The position numbers were made by a program, and so were the translations under genes. DNA of 64,000 bases from Pseudomonas sp. K2I15 (GTDB taxonomy: Bacteria; Pseudomonadota; Gammaproteobacteria; Pseudomonadales; Pseudomonadaceae). The stretch is from the NCBI RefSeq assembly GCF_002204795.1, contig NZ_NIXO01000029.1, positions 1 through 64,000 of the forward strand, in the 5' to 3' direction. Under the pieces are notes generated by a model. It had not been told where the DNA came from. It worked only from the letters and a program-made list of their open reading frames with translations, and made no database searches. This document shows, piece by piece, positions 1 to 6,992 of this stretch (position 1 is its first letter; the number at the start of each line of letters is the position of its first letter).

Positions 1-53
1 TTATTACTGCCGGGCTGCCGGGCTAAGGCAACGAACTCTTTTTTCAGGCTCAT
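1..53 (-). CDS. IS481-family transposase, N-terminal fragment (cut by window edge)
   Basis: Reading leftward from an ATG at 53 gives MSLKKEFVALARQPGSN before the window ends. This resembles the opening of IS481-family transposases, which begin with a short M-x-L-K-x-E-F-V-x-L-A segment leading into a helix-turn-helix. Only 17 residues are visible, so the DDE catalytic core cannot be checked. The assignment is supported by the adjacent terminal-repeat-like sequence up to about 160. There is no strong ribosome binding site; a weak GAGAG lies upstream. Confidence 0.55.
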   Translation of the reverse strand, partial: MSLKKEFVALARQPGSN

Positions 54-160
54 GGCGTCTCTCGTGTTCCAGGGCATGATGGCTTTCCGGCGAAGTTGGC
101 TCGCCGAAAAGTGTCCACCATGTCCCCGTACACCCGTCAACCATGTGTCCGGTCCATACA
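1..160 (-). mobile_element. Right-hand end of an IS481-like insertion sequence
   Basis: Between the transposase start (53) and about 160 lies a non-coding segment with repeated short blocks (TGTCCACCATGTCCCC, GTACACCCGTCAACC, ATGTGTCCGG). This is typical of IS481 termini; read from the outside inward the element begins TGTATGGACCGG. Its outer boundary coincides with the point where the left arm of the neighbouring inverted repeat loses homology to the right arm, so the IS appears to have inserted into that repeat. The rest of the element is outside the window, so target-site duplication cannot be tested. Confidence 0.5.
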
Positions 161-832
161 AAAAGCGGCAAAGTAACCAAAACGCTCTGCCCCGCCTGTC
201 GGCGCCTCGCTTAGGCTCGGCGTGCCCTCACTCCGGCATTGCTCCGCGGGCCGCCGCGACGGCCCGTCCCTGGCCCGTCGCGGCTAAACCGGCGTCCTGC
301 CGGTTTACCCGCTCCTCAATACCTACGTTCGGCCTCGGGCTGAATGGGGCAGTCAGATCAAGATCAACAGCAGATCAAGAACACAGCGGCCTACCGGCCG
401 GCTTGAGTGTTAGAAGCAAGAGCCAGATCCAGAGCGAAAGCAGAACTGCTTTTATGTGGGAGCGGGCTTGCTCGCGAAAAACCTGAGGGCGCCGCGTTGA
501 ATCAGGATGCCAACGTCATCGTTAACGACCTTCGCGAGCAAGCCCCCACATTTTGACCGTGCCCGCTTTAGCTTTTGCTGTTGCTCTACAACACTCAAGC
601 CGGCCGGTAGGCCGCTGTGCTGTTGCTTTTGGTCTTGATTTTGATCTTAGGCGCCCCGTTAAACCACGCTGGCCGAACGCAGGTAGTACGGGGCAGGGAC
701 GTCCCGTCGCGGCGGCCCGCTTCGTGCTACCGGAGCGAGGTGCCGAGTGGTGGGGCAAGAGCCTTTTGGTTACTTTTGGCTGGGCCGGCATTCCGGCTCC
801 TTTCAAAAGTGACCGGCCGTAAGGGCGGAACC
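161..832. repeat. Large imperfect inverted repeat (arms ~270-290 bp) around a REP pair
   Basis: The left arm (about 161-450) and the reverse complement of the right arm (about 560-832) share ordered blocks. These are AAAGTAACCAAAA, CTCTGCCCC/CTCTTGCCCC, GGGCCGCCGCGACGG, CGTTCGGCC, ACAGCGGCCTACCGGCCGG and CTTGAGTGTT. The centre holds a REP pair (455-550). Open frames here are interrupted, differ between the arms, and match no family I know, so I treat the stretch as non-coding. It resembles the long intergenic repeat families of P. fluorescens genomes, but family membership was not checked. Confidence 0.7.
455..550. repeat. REP/BIME pair
   Basis: Two oppositely oriented copies of a TGTGGGAGCGGGCTTGCTCGC-type palindrome flank a ~50-bp spacer. 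The spacer contains GTCATCGTTAACGACCTTCGC, nearly the same as the spacer of the REP pair at 25984-26083. Confidence 0.85.
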
Positions 833-923
833 CATATCAAAAACACCCGAAAAAACGGATATACACCCACCCCCAGCATCCCCCTAGAATGCACCTCCTC
901 CACCTCAGGCATTCGGGGCACAC

Positions 924-1886
924 ATGCACATCTCATCGGGCCGCTGGGTCTACGGTTTATCCCTGGCCCTGCTGACCGCGTTTCTCTGGGGCATCCTGCC
1001 GATCAAACTCAAGCAGGTCTTGCAGGTGATGGACCCAATTACCGTCACCTGGTTTCGCCTGGTCGTCTCCGGCAGTTGCCTGTTCGTCTACCTCGCCGCA
1101 GTCAGGCGCCTGCCCAGCTGGCAACAACTGGGCCCCCGAGGCGGCTGGCTGGTGGCAATCGCCGTGTGCGGCCTGATGGGCAACTACGTGCTCTACCTGG
1201 TCGGCCTGAACCTGCTAAGCCCCGGCACCGCGCAACTGGTGGTGCAGATGGGCCCGATCTTCCTGATGATCGCCAGTGTCTTCGTGTTCAAGGAACGCTT
1301 CAGCCTGGGCCAGGGCATGGGCCTGCTGGTGCTGATCGCCGGCTTCGGCCTGTTCTTCAACCAGCGCCTGACCGAACTCCTGACCTCCATGGGCACCTAC
1401 ACCGCCGGCGTACTGACGATTCTCCTGGCCACCACCATCTGGACCTTCTACGCCCTGGGCCAGAAGCAGTTATTGACCGTATGGAATTCGCTGCAGGTAA
1501 TGATGGTGATCTACCTGTGCTGCGCCCTATTGCTCACACCGTGGGCGCACCCGATGCAAGCGCTGCAACTGAGCCCGCTGCAAGGCTGGCTGCTTCTGGC
1601 CTGCTGCTTCAACACCCTGATTGCCTACGGCGCATTCGCCGAAGCCCTGGCCCACTGGGAAGCCTCGCGCGTCAGCGCCACGCTGGCAATGACGCCATTG
1701 GTGACCTTTGTCGCAGTGGCGGTGGCCGCGTGGATGTGGCCCGACTACGTGCACGCCGAAGACATCAACGCCCTCGGCTACGGCGGGGCCGTGTTGGTGG
1801 TCTTGGGTTCCGCAACCGTGGCGTTGGCCCCATCGTTGTTCGCCGGGCTCAGGGCGCGGCGTGCGCGGTTGGATGCTGTTCAATAA
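924..1886 (+). CDS. DMT-superfamily transporter, EamA family
   Basis: A 320-aa inner-membrane protein of about ten hydrophobic helices. It is organised as two EamA repeats (roughly residues 8-145 and 155-295), each with the alternating Gly/Pro-rich helices of drug/metabolite exporters (WGILPIKLKQ early in the first repeat). Members export amino acids, metabolites or toxic compounds; the substrate here cannot be read. A TAGAAT -10-like element lies at 885-890. The 3' end overlaps the convergent VirJ-like gene by 38 bp. The start at 924 is the first Met that preserves the first helix, although no strong Shine-Dalgarno is seen. Confidence 0.85.
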   Translation: MHISSGRWVYGLSLALLTAFLWGILPIKLKQVLQVMDPITVTWFRLVVSGSCLFVYLAAVRRLPSWQQLGPRGGWLVAIAVCGLMGNYVLYLVGLNLLSPGTAQLVVQMGPIFLMIASVFVFKERFSLGQGMGLLVLIAGFGLFFNQRLTELLTSMGTYTAGVLTILLATTIWTFYALGQKQLLTVWNSLQVMMVIYLCCALLLTPWAHPMQALQLSPLQGWLLLACCFNTLIAYGAFAEALAHWEASRVSATLAMTPLVTFVAVAVAAWMWPDYVHAEDINALGYGGAVLVVLGSATVALAPSLFAGLRARRARLDAVQ

Positions 1887-2622
1887 GGCGCCGGGTCAAT
1901 CCATCGAAGTCGCCGTTGAAATAGTGCCTGCCATTGCTTTCGGTCGTTGATATCCACGATGGAAATAACGGCTGGCTACACAGGCCATGGATATTTTCGG
2001 TGGTGTGGAAACAGGTGACGGGTAACCGCCCCTTCAGTTGGTCAAGCGCCGGGAATGGATCGTGATGGGTGACCGGCTGGCGCACATGGCGATAAGCCTG
2101 GGTGATCCGGTTGAGCCAACCCACGGTCATGTAGTTTTCCAGTTCAACCTCGAAAAACACATCCTGGGTAGGTTCCAGCAAGGTCAGTTGCGAGATACGC
2201 GCACGGTTTTCGGGCCTGAGCTGGTTGATGAGGGAGGGCAGCACATTGGCACCCAAGGAAAAGCCGATCAGCCAGACTCGGGGTGTGTTCCATTCCTTGC
2301 GGTAAACCGTGATCAGGTCGTCCAGTTGGGCGGCCGAGTCGGCCACAGGCTGCTCACGCCAGAAGTAGGCCAGGGTGCTGATACCCAGTACGCTGTAGCC
2401 ACGCTGATTAAGGTTGCGGCTGACGTTCTGTTCCAGTGGGGCCCAGCCGCCATCCCCTGAATAGAAGATCACGAACTCGTCCATGGAGGCGGTGGCTGAG
2501 GGGGGCGGCAGAATGATCGGGAAGGGTTGCAATGCAGGGCTGTCAGCCGGATATCGCAACGCAAGCCCGATAAGGCAGGCCGCCAGCAGCAGGAAGTAGA
2601 AGAACAGGTAGCCGCGTTTCAT
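1849..2622 (-). CDS. VirJ/AcvB-domain protein (alpha/beta-hydrolase fold), membrane-anchored or periplasmic
   Basis: The 257-aa product starts with a single hydrophobic segment (residues 5-22: signal or anchor). It continues with FYSGDGGW, the hallmark opening of the VirJ domain, and a nucleophile-elbow-like GFSLGANVLP. AcvB/VirJ proteins are periplasmic and AcvB hydrolyses lysyl-phosphatidylglycerol in Agrobacterium. This is the short single-domain form. The 3' end overlaps the convergent EamA gene. Exact substrate is inference; no lysyl-PG synthase is present in the window. Confidence 0.75.
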   Translation of the reverse strand: MKRGYLFFYFLLLAACLIGLALRYPADSPALQPFPIILPPPSATASMDEFVIFYSGDGGWAPLEQNVSRNLNQRGYSVLGISTLAYFWREQPVADSAAQLDDLITVYRKEWNTPRVWLIGFSLGANVLPSLINQLRPENRARISQLTLLEPTQDVFFEVELENYMTVGWLNRITQAYRHVRQPVTHHDPFPALDQLKGRLPVTCFHTTENIHGLCSQPLFPSWISTTESNGRHYFNGDFDGLTRRLIEQHPTAHAAP

Positions 2623-2638
2623 GGATGTGTCGCCAGCA

Positions 2639-2663
2639 CCGAGGTTTATTCATTAAACCTCGG
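2639..2663 (-). terminator. Hairpin between fumC and the VirJ-like gene
   Basis: Ten-base perfect arms CCGAGGTTTA / TAAACCTCGG with a 5-nt loop, downstream of fumC in its direction of transcription. There is no U-run, so it may be a processing or stabilising hairpin rather than a classical intrinsic terminator. Confidence 0.4.
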
Positions 2664-2732
2664 GTTGGCAGGCCCATGTAACTGTGACAATTGACAGTAG
2701 ACATGGGCCACAGAACACCTGTCGACTAACCT

Positions 2733-4121
2733 TTAGTGACCCGCTTCAAGCATGTTTTCCGGACGCACCCACTGGTCGAATTCTTCGTCCGTGAGGTAAC
2801 CCAGCTTGAGCGCCGCTTCCCGTAGCGTCAGCCCTTCGGCATAGGCCTTCTTGGCAATCTCTGCCGACTTGTCGTAGCCGATGTGCGGGTTCAGCGCGGT
2901 CACCAGCATCAAGCCACGCTCAAGGTGTGCAGCCATTTGCTCGGCGTCGGGTTCAAGCCCTGCGATGCAATGCTCCTGGAAGTTGCGGCAACCATCGGCC
3001 AGCAGTCGGATCGACTCCAGCAGGTTGTGGATGATCACCGGCTTGTACACGTTCAACTGCAAATGCCCCTGGCTTGCCGCGAAACCGATGGTCACGTCGT
3101 TGCCCAGCACCTGGCAGGCCAGCATCGACAGGGCTTCGCATTGGGTCGGGTTGACCTTGCCAGGCATGATCGAGCTGCCCGGCTCATTCGCCGGCAGCTT
3201 GACCTCGGCCAGCCCGGCGCGGGGGCCGGAGCCCAGCAGGCGCAGGTCGTTGGCGATTTTCATCAGGGCCACGGCGAGGGTTTTCAGCGCGCCGTGCAAG
3301 GTGGTCAACGGCTCATGGCCGGACAGTGCGGCGAATTTGTTCGGCGCGGTCACAAACGGCAGGCCCGACAGCGCCGCCAACTCCGAGGCAATCGCCTCGC
3401 CAAAGCCGTGGGGCGAATTGAGCCCGGTGCCCACGGCGGTGCCGCCCTGGGCCAGTTCGCACACGGCGGGCAGGGCGCTGCGGATCGCGCGTTCGGCGTA
3501 ATCCAGTTGCGCTATAAACGCTGACACTTCCTGGCCGAAGGTGATCGGCGTGGCGTCCATCATGTGGGTGCGGCCGGTTTTCACCAGCTTCATGTGCCGC
3601 GCCGACAATTCCGCCAGGCCTCCGGACAGTTCACGGACCGCCGGCAACAGCTTCTCGCTCACGGCCTGCACGGCGGCGATGCTCATGGCCGTGGGGAAGC
3701 AGTCGTTGGAACTTTGGGAGCGGTTCACGTGATCGTTGGGGTGCACCGGGCTCTTGCCACCACGGGGCTTGCCCGACAGTTCGTTGGCGCGGCCGGCGAT
3801 CACTTCGTTGGCGTTCATGTTGCTCTGGGTGCCGCTGCCGGTCTGCCAGACAACGAGGGGAAATTGGTCGTCGTGTTCGCCTGCGAGCACTTCGTCGGCG
3901 GCCTGCTCGATCAGCCGGGCGATGTCGGCGGGCAGGTCGCCATTGCGGTCGTTGACCCGGGCCGCGGCCTTCTTGATCAGGGCCAGGGCGTGCAACACGG
4001 CGAGGGGCATGCGCTGGTCGCCAATGGCGAAGTTCACCAGCGAGCGTTGGGTCTGCGCACCCCAGTAAGCGTCATCCGGGACTTGCACTTCTCCCAGGCT
4101 GTCGGTTTCGATACGGCTCAT
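2733..4121 (-). CDS. fumC: Class II fumarate hydratase
   Basis: A 462-aa cytosolic iron-independent fumarase converting fumarate to L-malate in the TCA cycle. The fumarase/aspartase signature GSSIMPGKVNPTQ is intact, as are the GSGTQSNMNANEV and TGRTHMMDATP segments, and length matches FumC. The ATG at 4121 (MSRIETDSLGEV) is preferred over an in-frame GTG nine bases upstream, because GAAGGA sits 9 nt before the ATG but directly against the GTG. It heads a block (DUF2059, bolA, trhO) also found around fumC2 in P. aeruginosa. In pseudomonads such fumC copies are usually iron-limitation or oxidative-stress forms; no Fur site was identified here. Confidence 0.95.
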   Translation of the reverse strand: MSRIETDSLGEVQVPDDAYWGAQTQRSLVNFAIGDQRMPLAVLHALALIKKAAARVNDRNGDLPADIARLIEQAADEVLAGEHDDQFPLVVWQTGSGTQSNMNANEVIAGRANELSGKPRGGKSPVHPNDHVNRSQSSNDCFPTAMSIAAVQAVSEKLLPAVRELSGGLAELSARHMKLVKTGRTHMMDATPITFGQEVSAFIAQLDYAERAIRSALPAVCELAQGGTAVGTGLNSPHGFGEAIASELAALSGLPFVTAPNKFAALSGHEPLTTLHGALKTLAVALMKIANDLRLLGSGPRAGLAEVKLPANEPGSSIMPGKVNPTQCEALSMLACQVLGNDVTIGFAASQGHLQLNVYKPVIIHNLLESIRLLADGCRNFQEHCIAGLEPDAEQMAAHLERGLMLVTALNPHIGYDKSAEIAKKAYAEGLTLREAALKLGYLTDEEFDQWVRPENMLEAGH

Positions 4122-4314
4122 CGGGCACACTCCTTCAGGTTCGTTTGCGCAGTTTAGGCCGTGATCGTCCGGTGGGGTTCCCTTAAAAGACTTTTCATCG
4201 GATTCAGCCCCGCAAAACCAGGCCCCATAAGGCGTGGGGTTGAGCCGCGGCGTTTTTTAGGCGCAGAATGGGCGCCCTTGGGGTCTTACCTCGCCTGCTA
4301 GAAAAGGAAACTCG

Positions 4315-4833
4315 ATGACTCGTCTTCGTGCCATCTGTACCGCGGTTGCTCTGGTATGTGCCAGCGGCCAGGTTTTTGCCGATACCGCCAGCCACAACGC
4401 CAGTGCCGAAGCCTTCCTTACCCTGGCCCATGCCGACAAGCTGGGTACCCCGGTGTACATGCAAGTGCAGCAAATGTTCGCCCAGCGTTTCGAACAAACC
4501 AAGGCGCCTGCTTCCAAGCAAACCGTTCTGGACACCTACCAGGCCAAGGCCAACACCGCCCTGGACCAGGCCATTGGCTGGAACAAGCTCAAGCCGGACA
4601 TGATCAAGCTCTACACCGACAACTTCAGCGAATCCGAGCTCAAGGACCTGGTTGCGTTCTACCAGTCGCCGCTGGGCAAGAAAGTCCTGGAAAAAATGCC
4701 TCAGCTGACCCAACAATCGGCCCAGATGACCCAGGCCAAGCTGGAAAGCGCGGTACCTGTGGTGAACAAGCTGCTTGAAGACATGACCAACGAGCTGACG
4801 CCAAAAGCCCCGGCCCCGGCCAAGAAGAAGTAA
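4315..4833 (+). CDS. DUF2059 periplasmic protein
   Basis: The 172-aa product has a clear Sec signal peptide (MTRLRAICTAVALVCASGQVFA, cleaved near residue 22). It is followed by an all-helical DUF2059 domain with the characteristic FYQSPLGKKVLEKMPQL segment, and ends in a Lys-rich PAPAKKK tail. The function of the family is unknown. AAAAGGAA precedes the ATG. bolA follows 12 bp downstream, so the two are very likely co-transcribed. Confidence 0.9.
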   Translation: MTRLRAICTAVALVCASGQVFADTASHNASAEAFLTLAHADKLGTPVYMQVQQMFAQRFEQTKAPASKQTVLDTYQAKANTALDQAIGWNKLKPDMIKLYTDNFSESELKDLVAFYQSPLGKKVLEKMPQLTQQSAQMTQAKLESAVPVVNKLLEDMTNELTPKAPAPAKKK

Positions 4834-4845
4834 ACAGGAATGACC

Positions 4846-5133
4846 ATGCAACAGCGTATCGAATCGGCACTCGTCGCCCTGAGCCCGGAACACTTGAGCG
4901 TGCTGGATGAAAGCCATATGCACAGCCGTGGGTTGCAGACCCACTTCAAGGCCGTGCTGGTCAGCCAGCAGTTCGAGGGGCTCAATCGCGTCAAGCGCCA
5001 CCAGAAGGTCTACGCCACGCTGGGTGACCTGATGAGCGAATTCCATGCGTTGGCGCTGCATACCTACACGCCTGAAGAATGGGCGAAAATCGACGCAGCC
5101 CCGGCCTCGCCGACCTGCGCCGGCGGTCACTAG
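4846..5133 (+). CDS. bolA: BolA-family protein
   Basis: A 95-aa protein with the BolA fold, including the segments HFKAVLVSQQFEGLNRVKRHQKVYA and LHTYTPEEW. BolA proteins pair with monothiol glutaredoxins through a shared [2Fe-2S] cluster and act in iron homeostasis, stress response and morphology. The conserved His residues of the loop region (H30 and H57, about) are present. The start is set at the second ATG (4846) because the AGGA element lies about 6 nt before it but abuts the first ATG at 4840. Position after the DUF2059 gene and before trhO is as in P. aeruginosa. Confidence 0.9.
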   Translation: MQQRIESALVALSPEHLSVLDESHMHSRGLQTHFKAVLVSQQFEGLNRVKRHQKVYATLGDLMSEFHALALHTYTPEEWAKIDAAPASPTCAGGH

Positions 5134-5154
5134 CACTGTGGCACATTGGCTTGA

Positions 5155-5286
5155 TGTGGCGAGGGAGCTTGCTCCCGCTGGGCTGCGCAGCAGCCCTGAT
5201 GCCAATCACCGCGATTTTTCTGAAAGATTGCAACTGCCTTGTTGGGGCCGCTTCGCAGCCCAGCGGGAGCAAGCTCCCTCGCCACA
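5155..5286. repeat. REP/BIME pair
   Basis: Inverted arms TGTGGCGAGGGAGCTTGCTC and its complement, each extended by CGCTGGGCTGCG, flank a ~55-bp spacer between bolA and trhO. This is the GAGGGAGCTTGCTCCC REP subtype, distinct from the others in the window. Confidence 0.85.
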
Positions 5287-5317
5287 GTAAAGAGGCGGTC
5301 CATAAACGTCGCCAATT

Positions 5318-5327
5318 TTGCTAGAAT
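5318..5327 (+). promoter_or_regulatory. Candidate extended -10 promoter upstream of trhO
   Basis: TTGCTAGAAT contains a TGN-TAGAAT extended -10. The predicted start of transcription (about 5334) falls inside the hairpin at 5332-5361. No good -35 was seen, which fits an extended -10 promoter. Confidence 0.4.
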
Positions 5328-5331
5328 CCGC

Positions 5332-5361
5332 AACGCGCCGCTTAGCCGGCGCGTTTTTTTT
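5332..5361 (+). terminator. Intrinsic terminator, GC-rich stem plus T8 run
   Basis: Arms AACGCGCCG / CGGCGCGTT with a 6-nt loop, followed by an uninterrupted run of T to 5361. It lies about 200 bp after bolA and 48 bp before trhO, so it most simply terminates transcripts entering from upstream. Confidence 0.75.
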
Positions 5362-5408
5362 GCATCCGGTTCACCCTTTACGAGGGTAGCCACCTGGAGA
5401 GAACACCC

Positions 5409-6353
5409 ATGACTCAACTGATTGTCGTGGCGGCACTGTATAAGTTCGTCACCCTCGAAGATTACGTCGCCCTGCGCGAGCCCCTGCTGCAGGCGATGGT
5501 CGACAACGGCATCAAAGGCACCTTGCTGATCGCCGAAGAAGGCATCAACGGCACCGTTTCCGGTAGCCGCGAAGGCATTGATGGCTTGATGGCCTGGCTC
5601 AAGAACGACCCACGCATGGACGACATCGACCACAAAGAGTCGTACTGCGACGAGCAGCCGTTCTACCGCACCAAGGTCAAACTCAAGAAAGAGATCGTGA
5701 CCCTGGGCGTCGAAGGCGTCGACCCGAACAAAAAAGTCGGCACCTACGTCAACCCGCAAGACTGGAATGCGCTGATCAGCGACCCTGAAGTGCTGCTGAT
5801 CGATACCCGCAACGACTACGAAGTGTCGATTGGCACGTTTGAGGGGGCCATTGACCCAAAAACGACGAGCTTCCGCGAGTTTCCGGACTACATCAAAGCC
5901 AACTTCGACCCGGCCAAACACAAGAAAGTCGCCATGTTCTGCACCGGCGGCATTCGTTGCGAAAAAGCGTCGAGCTATATGCTCAGCGAAGGGTTCGACG
6001 AGGTGTATCACCTCAAGGGCGGCATCCTGAAGTACCTCGAAGAGGTGCCGCAGGAAGAAACCAAGTGGCAGGGCGACTGCTTTGTGTTCGACAATCGCGT
6101 GACCGTGCGCCACGACTTGAGCGAAGGCGACTACGATCAATGTCATGCCTGCCGCACACCGGTCAGCGTAGAAGACCGTGCATCCGAACACTACGTGGCT
6201 GGCATCAGTTGCCCGCATTGCTGGGATAAGCTTTCCGAGAAGACCCGTCGCAGCGCGATCGACCGGCAGAAGCAGATTGAACTGGCCAAGGCCCGCAATA
6301 TGCCGCACCCGATTGGCTACAACTACAAGCAAACCCCATCCTCCGAGGCCTGA
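5409..6353 (+). CDS. trhO: tRNA uridine(34) hydroxylase
   Basis: A 314-aa protein of the YceA/TrhO family, which hydroxylates U34 of certain tRNAs to 5-hydroxyuridine using O2. It has an N-terminal ferredoxin-like domain (1-95). A rhodanese domain follows (about 120-220), with the active-site loop FCTGGIRCEKAS (Cys178 and Cys184). A C-terminal Cys-rich tail carries CHACR and CPHC motifs that probably bind metal. GGAG precedes the ATG. The DsbA-like gene follows 3 bp downstream, suggesting an operon with the ABC exporter. Confidence 0.95.
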   Translation: MTQLIVVAALYKFVTLEDYVALREPLLQAMVDNGIKGTLLIAEEGINGTVSGSREGIDGLMAWLKNDPRMDDIDHKESYCDEQPFYRTKVKLKKEIVTLGVEGVDPNKKVGTYVNPQDWNALISDPEVLLIDTRNDYEVSIGTFEGAIDPKTTSFREFPDYIKANFDPAKHKKVAMFCTGGIRCEKASSYMLSEGFDEVYHLKGGILKYLEEVPQEETKWQGDCFVFDNRVTVRHDLSEGDYDQCHACRTPVSVEDRASEHYVAGISCPHCWDKLSEKTRRSAIDRQKQIELAKARNMPHPIGYNYKQTPSSEA

Positions 6354-6356
6354 GCC

Positions 6357-6992
6357 ATGTCCGCGCGCCTGCTCTATGTAATGGATCCGATGTGTTCCTG
6401 GTGCTGGGGTTTCGCCCCGGTGGCCAAGGCGTTGGTTGAGCAGGCCCAGGCCGCAGGCGTGGAGCTGCACCTGGTGGTGGGCGGCTTGCGCACCGGCAGT
6501 GGCGCGGCGCTGGAGCCGACCACCCGACGCTACATTCTTGAGCATTGGCAGGCCGTCACCGACGCCACTGGCCAGACGTTCAAGCTGGACGGTGCGTTGC
6601 CTGACGGTTTTGTGTACGACACCGAGCCGGCTTGCCGCGCTGTGGTCACGGCCCGCAGCCTGGCGCCGGATTGTGCGTGGAAACTGCTGGGCCTGATCCA
6701 GCAGGCGTTCTACGTCGAAGGTCGCGACGTGACCCGCGCCGACGTACTGGTGGAATTGGCCGAGACGGCCGGTGTGCCGCGTATCGAGTTTTCCGAAGCC
6801 TTTGACCGGGCCGACCAGCATGCGGCCACCGCGGCGGATTTTACCTGGGTTCAGGATTTGGGCATTGCCGGTTTCCCGACCCTGCTGGCTGAGCGCAATG
6901 GCCAGTTGGCGCTGCTGACCAACGGCTATCAGCCGCTGTCCGAGTTGTCGCCGCTGCTGAGTCGCTGGCTGGAGCGAGCTGCCTGTGCATGA
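6357..6992 (+). CDS. DsbA-family thioredoxin-fold oxidoreductase (FrnE-like)
   Basis: The 211-aa product has CSWC at residues 13-16 immediately after the first strand, the position of the redox pair in DsbA-family proteins. A cis-Pro loop GFPTLL is at about 175-180. There is no signal peptide, so it is probably cytosolic like FrnE and 2-hydroxychromene-2-carboxylate isomerase relatives. The tight packing (3 bp after trhO, 8-bp overlap with the ABC exporter) implies co-expression. Confidence 0.85.
   Translation: MSARLLYVMDPMCSWCWGFAPVAKALVEQAQAAGVELHLVVGGLRTGSGAALEPTTRRYILEHWQAVTDATGQTFKLDGALPDGFVYDTEPACRAVVTARSLAPDCAWKLLGLIQQAFYVEGRDVTRADVLVELAETAGVPRIEFSEAFDRADQHAATAADFTWVQDLGIAGFPTLLAERNGQLALLTNGYQPLSELSPLLSRWLERAACA

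Noticed and set aside
52..486. Possible 144-residue coding frame at the left edge
   Set aside because: It spans the IS end and the repeat arm; the reverse-strand transposase start and the inverted-repeat structure explain this DNA better.
617..1924. Long open frame on the plus strand across the repeat and the EamA gene
   Set aside because: Its second half is the EamA gene in another frame, with Pro/Arg/Gly-rich shadow composition and no family resemblance.
5130..6821. 563-residue open frame antisense to trhO and the DsbA-like gene
   Set aside because: It crosses a REP pair and an intrinsic terminator and mirrors two well-supported genes.
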